This document shows positions 1 through 7,231 of a stretch of 8,422 bases of DNA, in pieces (the first letter of the stretch is position 1; each line of letters begins with the position of its first letter). The stretch lies in NCBI GenBank assembly GCA_000431155.1, contig HF985640.1, positions 1-8,422 of the forward strand, given 5' to 3'. The DNA is from Bacteroides sp. CAG:927 (GTDB lineage Bacteria > Bacteroidota > Bacteroidia > Bacteroidales > Muribaculaceae). The position numbers and the translations under genes were made by a program. The notes below the pieces were generated by a model. It had not been told where the DNA came from and made no database searches. It saw only the letters and a program-made list of their open reading frames with translations.

Positions 1-16
1 GGAAGTACAAGACATT

Positions 17-36
17 TTTAAATGAAAGAGCCGTGA
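17..36 (+). repeat. Left copy of 20-base inverted repeat
   Basis: The sequence TTTAAATGAAAGAGCCGTGA here is the exact reverse complement of 8389-8408 near the other end of the window. The match stops on both sides: base 16 against 8409 and base 37 against 8388 do not pair as Watson-Crick. It lies upstream of the ftsX promoter and outside any gene. It has no self-complementary partner within the visible left flank. Its role is unknown; it could be a dispersed intergenic repeat or half of a hairpin cut by the window edge. Confidence 0.8.
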
Positions 37-65
37 TTAAATTCACAATATTTTTGGCATTTTTC

Positions 66-97
66 TTGACAAGGGGGGTGCAGATGTATTAATTTTG
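66..97 (+). promoter_or_regulatory. Bacteroidota-type promoter of the ftsX operon
   Basis: TAATTTTG at 90-97 matches the Bacteroidota -7 consensus TAnnTTTG exactly. TTG at 66-68 stands 21 bases upstream as a -33 element, which fits the usual spacing of about 19-21. Transcription would start around 101-104 and leave a leader of about 30 bases before the ATG at 135. A second TATTTTTG at 49-56 also fits the -7 consensus but has no -33 partner at the right distance. The assignment is by motif only. Confidence 0.65.
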
Positions 98-107
98 CAC
101 GAAATTT

Positions 108-123
108 TGGGCTGTTGTGCCCA
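108..123 (+). promoter_or_regulatory. Small hairpin in the ftsX leader
   Basis: TGGGC (108-112) and GCCCA (119-123) can pair as a five-base, mostly GC stem with a six-base loop. It would lie inside the predicted transcript leader, just before the ATG at 135, and would bury the in-frame GTG at 117. Such a short stem may be fortuitous. If real, it could affect ribosome access or transcript stability. Confidence 0.25.
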
Positions 124-134
124 TACCATTGACT

Positions 135-1007
135 ATGAACAATAATCCGCATCGTCACTCTGCTTCAAGATTCCGTCTGCGCATCACACTTACAGTGAGT
201 GTAACTCTGATGTTGCTGGTGCTCGGACTGGTGGCACTCACTTTTGTGGCCGGGCGCAATATCAGCCGCGATATTCACGAACAGGCCGGATTCGTGGCCA
301 TTCTCACCGAAACCGCTACCCCGGCTCAAGGCGATTCGCTGGCCAAAGCCATTTCCGCCACACCCTATGCCGCCAAAGTACAGTACGTGACCGCCGATCA
401 GGTTATGGAGCGATGGCGTAAAATGGTGGGCGATGATGCCACTATGCCCGATGTGAATCCGTTTTTGCCGGAAATAGAAGTAGCCGTACATGAGCAGTGG
501 GCCGTCGCCGATTCGCTGAAACTGATTACCGCAGCCATCGGCAAAAGTCCGCTTGTAAGCGAAACATCACTGCACACCGACATGATTGACAGCGTCAACT
601 CCATAATGCATGTCACCACCACCGCCCTGCTTATAGTCGGGGCAGTGCTTCTGCTCATATCGCTGGCTCTCATCAACAATACGGTGCGCCTCACTGTTTA
701 TTCTCAAAGATTCGTAATCAACACAATGAAACTTGTTGGTGCCACATCAGCATTCATACGCCGCCCCTTTGTACTTGACGCGCTGATACACGGAGCTATT
801 GCCGGTGCGCTGGCTGTGGCTGTGCTGTGCGGTGTGTTGTGGTATGTGCAAACCGTCTCACCATCGTTCGGTGCGGCAGTTCCCTTGTGGCAGGCAGCAT
901 GCGTGCTGGGAGGACTGTGGTTAAGCGGCATACTGCTTTGCACGCTTGCCTCATTGCTCGCCACCAACAAATATCTGCGTCTTGGCTACGACGACATGTT
1001 CAAATAA
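135..1007 (+). CDS. ftsX: Cell division protein FtsX (ABC transporter permease-like)
   Basis: FtsX is the inner-membrane partner of the ATPase FtsE. In the families studied, FtsEX sits at the division septum and activates peptidoglycan hydrolases. The 290-residue product has the expected topology: a cytoplasmic N-terminus with basic residues, a first membrane helix at about 17-39, an exported domain at about 40-160, and three C-terminal helices at about 163-182, 217-240 and 254-277. The family signature is the loop around MKLVGAT (from residue 198) followed by FIRRPF. I chose the ATG at 135. An in-frame GTG at 117 would add six residues, but it lies only about 13-16 bases after the predicted transcription start and inside a possible hairpin. 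No ftsE is adjacent; in Bacteroidota it is usually elsewhere. This is the first gene of the likely operon, 29 bases before the next. Confidence 0.95.
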   Translation: MNNNPHRHSASRFRLRITLTVSVTLMLLVLGLVALTFVAGRNISRDIHEQAGFVAILTETATPAQGDSLAKAISATPYAAKVQYVTADQVMERWRKMVGDDATMPDVNPFLPEIEVAVHEQWAVADSLKLITAAIGKSPLVSETSLHTDMIDSVNSIMHVTTTALLIVGAVLLLISLALINNTVRLTVYSQRFVINTMKLVGATSAFIRRPFVLDALIHGAIAGALAVAVLCGVLWYVQTVSPSFGAAVPLWQAACVLGGLWLSGILLCTLASLLATNKYLRLGYDDMFK

Positions 1008-1036
1008 TCCCCCTCCATAAACTCAAATATCTGATT

Positions 1037-1351
1037 ATGGCTAAGAAAACCCTTCCAAAAAAGAAAACCCAGACTGACCACATAGAACGCGAAAGCGAAC
1101 ATCAGATGCCGTTAGTGCGCATCAATTTCATTCTTATGGCAGCCGCCGCCGTTGTAATCATAATAGGATTTCTGTTGATGTGCGGCCCCGGCTCCACCGA
1201 CACCGCGTTCAATCCCGATATTTTCTCCACACGCCGTATTGTCATTGGACCGAGCGTGGCATTTCTGGGATTCATATTCATGGGCGTGGCCATAATGTGG
1301 CCGTCAAAATCCACACACAAAACAGACAAGAACAATAATATTGAACAATAA
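1037..1351 (+). CDS. DUF3098 family two-helix membrane protein
   Basis: This is a 104-residue protein with a lysine-rich cytoplasmic-type N-terminus (MAKKTLPKKK). It has a hydrophobic helix at about 29-50 ending in GFLLMCG, a short loop containing FNPDIFSTRR, and a second helix at about 70-88. This pattern, and its position between ftsX and uppP, match the DUF3098 family of Bacteroidota; the match is from memory. The molecular function is unknown. An upstream extension to 827 stays open in frame, but it overlaps ftsX by 181 bases and is not protein-like, so I use the ATG at 1037. The stop codon overlaps the uppP start by one base (TAATG), which suggests translational coupling with uppP and perhaps a shared envelope role. 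Confidence 0.9.
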   Translation: MAKKTLPKKKTQTDHIERESEHQMPLVRINFILMAAAAVVIIIGFLLMCGPGSTDTAFNPDIFSTRRIVIGPSVAFLGFIFMGVAIMWPSKSTHKTDKNNNIEQ

Positions 1352-2184
1352 TGGATTGGTTAGACGCACTGATCATGGGCGTAGTGCAGGGCCTTGCCGA
1401 ATACCTGCCTATAAGTTCCAGCGGGCATCTTGAAATTTGCCGCGAGATACTCGGTCTTGACATGAAAGGGGCCGAAGCGCTGGAATTTGATGTGGCATTG
1501 CATGTAGCCACTGTTTTAAGCACCATCGTTGTGCTTTGGAAAGAGTTTCTGCCGCTTTGCCGCTCATTTTTCACCGTGGCACGTGACGACAATTTTTATT
1601 ATGTATGTAAAATATTGGTGTCATGTATTCCCGTGGCCATAGTTGGCCTTTGCTTTAAGGATGTGGTGGAAGGATTTTTCGGCTCGGGACTCGGCATTGT
1701 GGGCACTTGCCTGCTGGTTACGGCTGCACTGCTCGCATTCGCTTATTTCTTTCGCCGTGGCGAAATGGCCAAAGACCGTGTCACCGGCAGCAACTACGGC
1801 AATCGCGAAATAGGCTGGCTTGATGCATTCGTGATAGGATGCGCGCAGGCCGTGGCCGTTCTTCCCGGCCTGAGCCGTTCAGGCAGCACCATTGCCACCG
1901 GACTGCTTCTCGGAGACCGTCGCGACAAGCTCGCACAGTTTTCGTTTTTCATGGTCATCATCCCCATCCTTGGAGAGGCTCTGCTTGATATTGTAAAGAT
2001 GCTTGGCGAAGATGCCGCATCATCCCCGTCAGTAGGGATGATACCCATCACTATAGGATTCATTGCCTCGTTTGTGGTGGGATGTCTTGCATGCAAATGG
2101 ATGATTGAACTCGTAAAGAAAGGCAAACTCGTGTGGTTTGCTGTATATTGCGCTGTAGTAGGCGTGATATGCCTCATTTGGTAA
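1351..2184 (+). CDS. uppP: Undecaprenyl-diphosphate phosphatase UppP/BacA
   Basis: This integral membrane enzyme removes a phosphate from undecaprenyl pyrophosphate. It regenerates the lipid carrier for peptidoglycan and surface polysaccharides, and overproduction in other bacteria gives bacitracin resistance. The length of 277 residues is typical. Both family signatures are present. The first is Q13xxxE17 followed by YLPISSSGHL (18-27). The second is PGLSRSGST (172-180), whose Arg176 corresponds to the essential arginine near position 174 of the E. coli protein. Several hydrophobic helices fill the rest of the sequence. The start overlaps the preceding stop by one base, and truB follows after nine bases. 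Confidence 0.97.
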   Translation: MDWLDALIMGVVQGLAEYLPISSSGHLEICREILGLDMKGAEALEFDVALHVATVLSTIVVLWKEFLPLCRSFFTVARDDNFYYVCKILVSCIPVAIVGLCFKDVVEGFFGSGLGIVGTCLLVTAALLAFAYFFRRGEMAKDRVTGSNYGNREIGWLDAFVIGCAQAVAVLPGLSRSGSTIATGLLLGDRRDKLAQFSFFMVIIPILGEALLDIVKMLGEDAASSPSVGMIPITIGFIASFVVGCLACKWMIELVKKGKLVWFAVYCAVVGVICLIW

Positions 2185-2193
2185 AAGTGTAGC

Positions 2194-2934
2194 ATGGACT
2201 TTGTTTCAGGAGAGATACTTTATATAGACAAACCGCTGGGATGGACCTCGTTTGACGTGGTGAAACGCGTGCGCGGCACACTGCTCAGACGCATGAAGCT
2301 CAAACGCTTCAAAGTGGGTCACGCCGGCACTCTTGACCCTTTGGCTACGGGAGTGATGATAATCACCACCGGACGCTCCACCAAACGAATAGAGGAGCTG
2401 CAGGCAGGAGTCAAGGAATATGTGGCTACGATTGCTCTCGGAGCCACCACCCCCAGCTATGACCTTGAAACCGAAATTGACGCCACATACCCTACCGCAC
2501 ACATCACACGCGAACTGGTGCTGGAAACCCTAAAGAAGTTTCATGGCACCATTGAACAGACTCCCCCCTCATTTTCCGCCTGCAAAATTGACGGACACAG
2601 GGCATACAAAATGGCCCGCAAAGGACAGGAGGTAGAGCTTAAGCCCAAAACCCTGACCATAGACGAACTGGAGCTGCTGGAATTCTCACCTGAAAGCATC
2701 ACCGTGAGGGTGGTGTGCAGCAAAGGCACCTACATACGTGCTCTTGCACGCGACATTGGCGCGGCACTCAATTCGGGCGGCCATCTTACCGCTCTCCGGC
2801 GCACCCGCGTGGGCGATGTAACCATCGACAAGTGTATGAGCGTGGACCGCACCGTAGAGATTTTGCGTGAAGTGCCCATTGAATACCCCGAATGGTATCA
2901 GCAAACAACAAAACAATCAAACGAATCAAACTAA
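2194..2934 (+). CDS. truB: tRNA pseudouridine(55) synthase TruB
   Basis: TruB isomerises U55 to pseudouridine in the T-loop of most tRNAs in the cytoplasm. The N-terminal motif YIDKPLGWTSFDVV (10-23) is followed by GHAGTLDPLATGV. The nucleophile is Asp48, the same number as in E. coli. Tyr76 in KEY matches the E. coli stacking tyrosine, and KGTYIRALARDIG (177-189) carries the conserved arginine at 182. At 246 residues it is shorter than the 314-residue E. coli enzyme and has only a short C-terminal extension in place of a full PUA domain, which is common in this phylum. A basic stretch RRMKLKRFK lies just before the catalytic loop. queA begins 15 bases downstream, pairing two tRNA-modification genes. 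Confidence 0.97.
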   Translation: MDFVSGEILYIDKPLGWTSFDVVKRVRGTLLRRMKLKRFKVGHAGTLDPLATGVMIITTGRSTKRIEELQAGVKEYVATIALGATTPSYDLETEIDATYPTAHITRELVLETLKKFHGTIEQTPPSFSACKIDGHRAYKMARKGQEVELKPKTLTIDELELLEFSPESITVRVVCSKGTYIRALARDIGAALNSGGHLTALRRTRVGDVTIDKCMSVDRTVEILREVPIEYPEWYQQTTKQSNESN

Positions 2935-2949
2935 CTACTACTATACAGG

Positions 2950-3999
2950 ATGAAACTGTCACAATTTAAATTCCGTTTACCCGAAGATCTGATTGCGCAG
3001 CATCCGTCGGCACAGCGCGACGAAGCACGCATGATGGTGCTCCACCGTGCTACCGGCGAAATCGAGCACCGAGTGTTCAAAGACATTATCAATTTCTTCT
3101 CCGACGGCGACATATTTGTGTTCAACGACACCAAAGTTTTCCCCGCCCGACTTTTTGGCAACAAAGAGAAAACCGGTGCACGCATTGAAGTATTTCTGCT
3201 TCGCGAGCTCAACGCCGAAAACAAGCTGTGGGATGTGCTTGTGGAACCCGCCCGCAAAATACGTATCGGAAACAAACTTTATTTCGGCGATGACGAATCA
3301 ATGGTGGCCGAAGTCATTGACAACACAACCTCACGCGGACGCACACTGCGATTCCTATACGACGGTCCCCACGATGAGTTCAAACAGGCATTGTTCAGCC
3401 TTGGCGAGACCCCGCTTCCCGCATATATCCATCGCGAGCCGGAACCCGAGGATGCCGAACGCTACCAAACTATCTTTGCGGCACGCGAAGGTGCTGTTGT
3501 GGCTCCTGCCGCCGGCCTGCACTTCAGCCGCGAGCTGCTTAAGCGCATGGAAATCAAAGGTATCAATCAGGCTTTCCTTACCGTACACTCAGGCCTTGGC
3601 AACTTCCGCGAAATAGATGTGGAAGACCTTACAAAACACCGCATGGACTCTGAGGAAATGGAAGTGACACAAGTGCTTGTGGACCTTGTGAACGGAGTAA
3701 AGGATGCCAACCATCGCGTATGTGCAGTGGGCACATCCGTGCTTCGCGGCATTGCCAGCGCGGTGAGCATGGGCGGTCACATGAAAACCTATGCAGGATG
3801 GACCAACAAATTCATCTTCCCTCCCTATGATTTCAATGTCACCGACGCGCTTGTCAGCAACTTCCATCTCCCATACTCCACCATGCTCATGATGGTGGCC
3901 GCATTCGGCGGATATGACCTTGTAATGCGGGCATACGATGAAGCCGTCAAAGAGAAATATCAGTTCGGAGCCTACGGCGACGCCATGCTGATAGTTTAA
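2950..3999 (+). CDS. queA: S-adenosylmethionine:tRNA ribosyltransferase-isomerase QueA
   Basis: QueA transfers and isomerises the ribosyl part of S-adenosylmethionine onto preQ1 at tRNA position 34, making epoxyqueuosine. The 349-residue protein starts with the family opening KLSQFKFRLPEDLIAQHP. It continues with RDEARMMVLHR, FNDTKVFPARLFG (58-70), APAAGLHFS (185-193) and HSGLGNFR (213-220). The last motif and GTSVLRGIAS differ from the HVGxGTF and GTTSVRTLE forms of many other bacteria, but I recall similar variants in Bacteroidota QueA. No other queuosine gene is in the window. The neighbours truB (15 bases before) and yigZ (19 bases after) are in the same direction. Confidence 0.96.
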   Translation: MKLSQFKFRLPEDLIAQHPSAQRDEARMMVLHRATGEIEHRVFKDIINFFSDGDIFVFNDTKVFPARLFGNKEKTGARIEVFLLRELNAENKLWDVLVEPARKIRIGNKLYFGDDESMVAEVIDNTTSRGRTLRFLYDGPHDEFKQALFSLGETPLPAYIHREPEPEDAERYQTIFAAREGAVVAPAAGLHFSRELLKRMEIKGINQAFLTVHSGLGNFREIDVEDLTKHRMDSEEMEVTQVLVDLVNGVKDANHRVCAVGTSVLRGIASAVSMGGHMKTYAGWTNKFIFPPYDFNVTDALVSNFHLPYSTMLMMVAAFGGYDLVMRAYDEAVKEKYQFGAYGDAMLIV

Positions 4000-4018
4000 C
4001 CCGCACGCTACACCACTG

Positions 4019-4645
4019 ATGGCTGCCGAAGTTAACGAATACCGCACACTCAAAGCTCCCGCAGAGGCGGTGATAAGGGAAAAGATGAGCCGTTTTCTGG
4101 CTTTCGCCATCCCCGTTGCCTCTGCCGAGGAAGCAAAGAGCGAAACAGCACGCATAGCGCGTGAATATCACGATGCGCGCCATGTATGCTGGGCTTATTC
4201 ACTCGGTGCCGACGGCTCTGAGCAGATGAGCAATGACAATGGGGAGCCTTCAGGCACCGCCGGCAAACCCATACTCGGACAAATCCGCTCTCAGCAGCTC
4301 ACATACCTGCTTATAGTGGTGGTGCGATACTTCGGCGGAATAAAACTCGGCACATCGGGGTTGATAGCCGCCTACCGTGCCGCTGCCCTCGCCGCCATTG
4401 AGGCCGGCGAGCCGGTCACGCGCCATGAAACCACCACCGTAAGCGCCACTTTCCCTTATATGGCCATCAACGATGTGATGCGTGTGGCCAAGGACCCCGA
4501 AGTGAAAATAACCGATCAGGTATTTGACAACACTTGCTCCATAACCCTGCGCATACGTGCCGACCATGCCGATGCGCTACGACAAAAACTTGACAATATC
4601 GACGGATTATCTCTCCTGCCGCCCGACAATATCATTACACCCTAA
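4019..4645 (+). CDS. yigZ: YigZ / IMPACT family protein
   Basis: This 208-residue protein has the IMPACT (UPF0029) fold in its N-terminal two-thirds. The signatures are the stretch REYHDARHVCWAYSLG, DNGEPSGTAGKPIL (73-86) and VVRYFGGIKLGTSGL (from about residue 101). Residues from about 140 to the end fit the smaller DUF1949 ferredoxin-like domain found at the C-terminus of bacterial members. Eukaryotic IMPACT regulates the kinase GCN2. The bacterial protein is structurally known but its substrate is not settled, so no reaction is assigned. The usual DDGEP is DNGEP here. It starts 19 bases after queA with no recognisable ribosome-binding sequence. Confidence 0.92.
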   Translation: MAAEVNEYRTLKAPAEAVIREKMSRFLAFAIPVASAEEAKSETARIAREYHDARHVCWAYSLGADGSEQMSNDNGEPSGTAGKPILGQIRSQQLTYLLIVVVRYFGGIKLGTSGLIAAYRAAALAAIEAGEPVTRHETTTVSATFPYMAINDVMRVAKDPEVKITDQVFDNTCSITLRIRADHADALRQKLDNIDGLSLLPPDNIITP

Positions 4646-4665
4646 CCAATCATTTTTTTCAAGCA

Positions 4666-5040
4666 ATGGACGAACAGTTGAAAAAACATCTCTCCAAAGA
4701 CCCCGACGGTCTCCTCACATACGAATACATTGCCAACCATATAGCCGATTGCGGCGACATCATGCCCGAGCTGGTAAGCAACATGATAGCTGTGGACACT
4801 ACCGGACAGTTCTCTGTCAGCGCAGCCCGTTATCTTCATGCCATAAATTCATCGGCCTATGCTGACGAAATAGACCGCCTCGTGGCCTCTGCCATAGAAA
4901 AAGACCGTGAGCACCGCTATATTGCCGATCTGCTTCCGGCTCTTTGGGGACCCGACTACATGGAACATGCCGAAGAGCTCAGCCTCGCCAGCAACAATTT
5001 CCGCCGCCTGTTCAAGCGCATCCATCCTGTAGGAATGTAA
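4666..5040 (+). CDS. Hypothetical 124-residue helical protein
   Basis: I do not recognise this family. The sequence is acidic to neutral and looks almost wholly alpha-helical, with no signal peptide, membrane segment or cysteine motif; it has one cysteine. Segments such as ARYLHAINSSAYADEIDRLV and EKDREHRYIADLLPALWG resemble paired helices of an alpha-solenoid or HEAT-like protein, but that is only an impression. It ends in a basic stretch, NFRRLFKRIHP. It is probably a real gene: it starts 20 bases after yigZ, ends 2 bases before the cyclophilin start, and its base composition matches its neighbours. It is probably cytoplasmic. The tight junction suggests co-translation with the cyclophilin gene. 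Confidence 0.85.
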   Translation: MDEQLKKHLSKDPDGLLTYEYIANHIADCGDIMPELVSNMIAVDTTGQFSVSAARYLHAINSSAYADEIDRLVASAIEKDREHRYIADLLPALWGPDYMEHAEELSLASNNFRRLFKRIHPVGM

Positions 5041-5042
5041 CT

Positions 5043-5891
5043 ATGCGCACCCGCTCTATTTTCATTGTCCTTGCAGCAGCCATGTGTGCATTGACACTCG
5101 TTGCCGCACGACCCAAAACCAAAAACCGTACAAAAATGACTCAGTCCACTCCCGCCACTGTGCTGATGCGCACCTCTTTAGGCGACATAACTATACGCCT
5201 GTATGACGACACCCCAAAACATACAGCCAATTTCCTCAAACTTGCCAAAGAGGGGTATTACAACGGCACCCTGTTCCATCGCGTCATACGTGACTTCATG
5301 ATACAGGGAGGCGACCCCGACAGCCGCAATGCCAAACCCGGACAGCCTTTGGGCATGGGAGACCCTTCCTATACCGTTCCCGCCGAATTTGTGTATCCCA
5401 AATATTTCCATAAGCGTGGAGCATTGGCGGCAGCCCGTCAAGGCGACAATGTCAACCCCGAAAAAGCCTCATCAGGCTCGCAGTTCTATATCGTGACCGG
5501 AAAGGTTTACACCCCCGGTCAGCTCGACCAGATGGAAGTCCGTCTCAAACATCAGCAGATGCAGCAGATATTTGACAGTCTGGCACGTGAAAACCGCAAT
5601 TCCATCATGGCACTACGCCGCAACCGCGACCAAGCTGGCTTACAGCAGCTTCAAGACTCGCTCGTGAAACAGACCGAGGCCATCGCCGCAAAAAATCCTG
5701 CCAAATTCACCCCCGAGCAGCGCGAGGCTTATACCACCGTTGGCGGTACTCCCCACCTTGACGGCAGCTACACCGTGTTTGGTGAGGTAATCAAGGGAAT
5801 GGATGTGGTGGATTCCATTCAAAAAGTAGCCACCGACGGCTCTGACCGCCCCAAAGAGGATGTGAAAGTGCTGGAAGTGAATGTTCTCTGA
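5043..5891 (+). CDS. Exported cyclophilin-type peptidyl-prolyl cis-trans isomerase
   Basis: This enzyme isomerises peptide bonds before proline and assists folding of exported proteins. The 282-residue product begins with a signal peptide: basic MRTR, hydrophobic residues 6-21, and likely cleavage after Ala22 (VAA). Cys15 is preceded by AAM, so it is not a good lipobox. The cyclophilin core shows FHRVIRDFMIQGGD (78-91), with Arg80 as the catalytic arginine, SGSQFYIVTG (144-153) and LDGSYTVFGEV (239-249). The positions equal to Trp121 and His126 of human cyclophilin A are His238 and Tyr243. About 70 residues between 154 and 223 interrupt the core and look helical and Gln/Arg-rich. I chose the ATG at 5043, two bases after the previous stop. 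Its own stop overlaps the M16 start by one base. Confidence 0.94.
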   Translation: MRTRSIFIVLAAAMCALTLVAARPKTKNRTKMTQSTPATVLMRTSLGDITIRLYDDTPKHTANFLKLAKEGYYNGTLFHRVIRDFMIQGGDPDSRNAKPGQPLGMGDPSYTVPAEFVYPKYFHKRGALAAARQGDNVNPEKASSGSQFYIVTGKVYTPGQLDQMEVRLKHQQMQQIFDSLARENRNSIMALRRNRDQAGLQQLQDSLVKQTEAIAAKNPAKFTPEQREAYTTVGGTPHLDGSYTVFGEVIKGMDVVDSIQKVATDGSDRPKEDVKVLEVNVL

Positions 5892-7123
5892 TGCTGATTG
5901 AGCGTGACACTTTAAGCAATGGCCTGAGAGTTGTGGCCGAACACGACCGCCATACATCTATGGCCTGTGTCACTGTGCTCTATAATGTAGGAGCACGCGA
6001 CGAAGCGCCCGATGCCACCGGCATGGCGCATCTGTTTGAGCACCTTATGTTCGGAGGTTCACGGCATTCCGCCGACTACGATGCCCCGCTGGAAATGGCC
6101 GGCGGCTGGAGCAATGCATGGACAAGCAATGACTTCACCACGTTTTATAATGTGGTGCCGGCTGCCAATATCGCCACCCCATTCTGGCTTGAGAGCGACC
6201 GGATGTTTGACCTCAACCTGTCGCAACGCGCTCTGGATGTGCAGCGTGCCGTGGTGCTTGAGGAATTCAAACAAACATGCCTCAACCGTCCTTATGGCGA
6301 CATGGCTCACCATCTGCGCTCGCTCCTCTACAAAGTTCATCCCTACCGCTACCCTACCATCGGGCTGTGTCCCGAGCACATTGAGGATATGACGGCAGAA
6401 CGGATAAAGGATTTTTACCGGCTTCATTACGCGCCCAACAATGCAGTGCTCGCTGTAAGCGGCAATGTTGACCCCCAACGGGTGTTTGAGCTTGCCGAGA
6501 AATGGTTCGGCCAGATACCCGCCATGCCGCTTGCCGCGCCCTCCTATCCTACGGAACCGCCCGTCACATCACCGCGCCGCAAAGAGGTCAAAGCCAATGT
6601 TCCCCACACCCAGCTTACCATAGCTTTTCCCATGGGAGGATACGGCAGTGAACATTACATAGCATCCGATTTGCTCACCGACATCCTTGCCTCCGGCAAC
6701 TCCTCCCGACTCTACCGTATGGTAATGCAAGGAGCGTCCGGCATATCTCAGGCCGATGCCTCTATTGCCGGAAGCGAAGATCCCGGGTTCCTTATGCTCA
6801 ATGCCCAGATACCATCGTCTTCGCCTGAAGCCATAAACAAAGCCGAAAAAGCATTATGGCAACAAATTGAGCTGCTTACCGGCTCCGATGTGGCTGACGA
6901 TGAGCTGCAACGGGTCATCAACCGCTTTGAGAGCAATCACATATTCTCCCATTTGAGCTACATCCACAAGTCACAGACATTAGCAATGGCCGAAATGCAT
7001 GGAGAAAGCCCCAATGACCTGTGTCCCCGCTATCGCGCTATCACACCGCAACACATTCGGGCAGCTGCGACGCACATCCTGCGCCCTGACTCATCCTGCA
7101 CCCTGATTTACGGTCCTGAATAA
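5891..7123 (+). CDS. M16 family zinc metallopeptidase
   Basis: This is a 410-residue peptidase of the pitrilysin/insulinase family, size class M16B. The inverted zinc motif HLFEH is at 47-51. The third zinc ligand is expected in VVLEEF, Glu124 or Glu125, about 74 residues later. The second, non-catalytic half contains SSRLYR (271-276), typical of the family, so both domains appear present and the active site intact. It starts directly with the family opening LSNGLRVV and has no signal peptide, unlike the cyclophilin gene to which it is fused by TGATG overlap. The natural substrate is unknown; relatives degrade short or unfolded peptides. It is the last gene of the tightly packed cluster. Confidence 0.95.
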   Translation: MLIERDTLSNGLRVVAEHDRHTSMACVTVLYNVGARDEAPDATGMAHLFEHLMFGGSRHSADYDAPLEMAGGWSNAWTSNDFTTFYNVVPAANIATPFWLESDRMFDLNLSQRALDVQRAVVLEEFKQTCLNRPYGDMAHHLRSLLYKVHPYRYPTIGLCPEHIEDMTAERIKDFYRLHYAPNNAVLAVSGNVDPQRVFELAEKWFGQIPAMPLAAPSYPTEPPVTSPRRKEVKANVPHTQLTIAFPMGGYGSEHYIASDLLTDILASGNSSRLYRMVMQGASGISQADASIAGSEDPGFLMLNAQIPSSSPEAINKAEKALWQQIELLTGSDVADDELQRVINRFESNHIFSHLSYIHKSQTLAMAEMHGESPNDLCPRYRAITPQHIRAAATHILRPDSSCTLIYGPE

Positions 7124-7194
7124 CGATAACGCTTTTACCAAATTCATTCGTTAAAAGGCACTTATCAGTATGCACAATGATATAAAATTTCAAT

Positions 7195-7230
7195 TAATTT
7201 TGTCAGTTGTAATCTGTAACCATAATTTTG
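7195..7230 (+). promoter_or_regulatory. Promoter region with two overlapping candidates
   Basis: TAATTTTG occurs twice before the gene at 7232, at 7195-7202 and 7223-7230, each an exact match to the Bacteroidota -7 consensus. TTTG at 7199-7202, inside the first copy, lies 20 bases before the second and could serve as its -33 element. That arrangement would start transcription at or just inside the ATG at 7232. The upstream copy would give a leader of about 25-30 bases but lacks a clear -33 element. The rest of the 108-base gap after the M16 stop is AT-rich and holds no gene. Confidence 0.5.
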
Positions 7231-7231
7231 T

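Noticed and set aside
49..56. TATTTTTG as an additional ftsX promoter
   Set aside because: It matches the -7 consensus, but no -33 element sits at the right distance and such matches are common in AT-rich DNA.
827..1036. Upstream extension of the DUF3098 reading frame
   Set aside because: It overlaps ftsX, the peptide is not protein-like, and the family's lysine-rich start lies at 1037.
3047..3616. 189-codon + strand frame inside queA
   Set aside because: It lies wholly within queA in another frame, with a Ser/Pro/Thr/Cys-rich composition typical of out-of-frame reading.
3589..4155. 188-codon open frame on the minus strand across queA and yigZ
   Set aside because: It is antisense to two well-supported genes, rich in His and Cys as expected of a shadow frame, and has no motif or promoter.
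7127..7153. TAACG/CGTTA hairpin just after the M16 stop as a terminator
   Set aside because: The stem is five bases with a 17-base loop, followed by AAAAGG and not a T-run.
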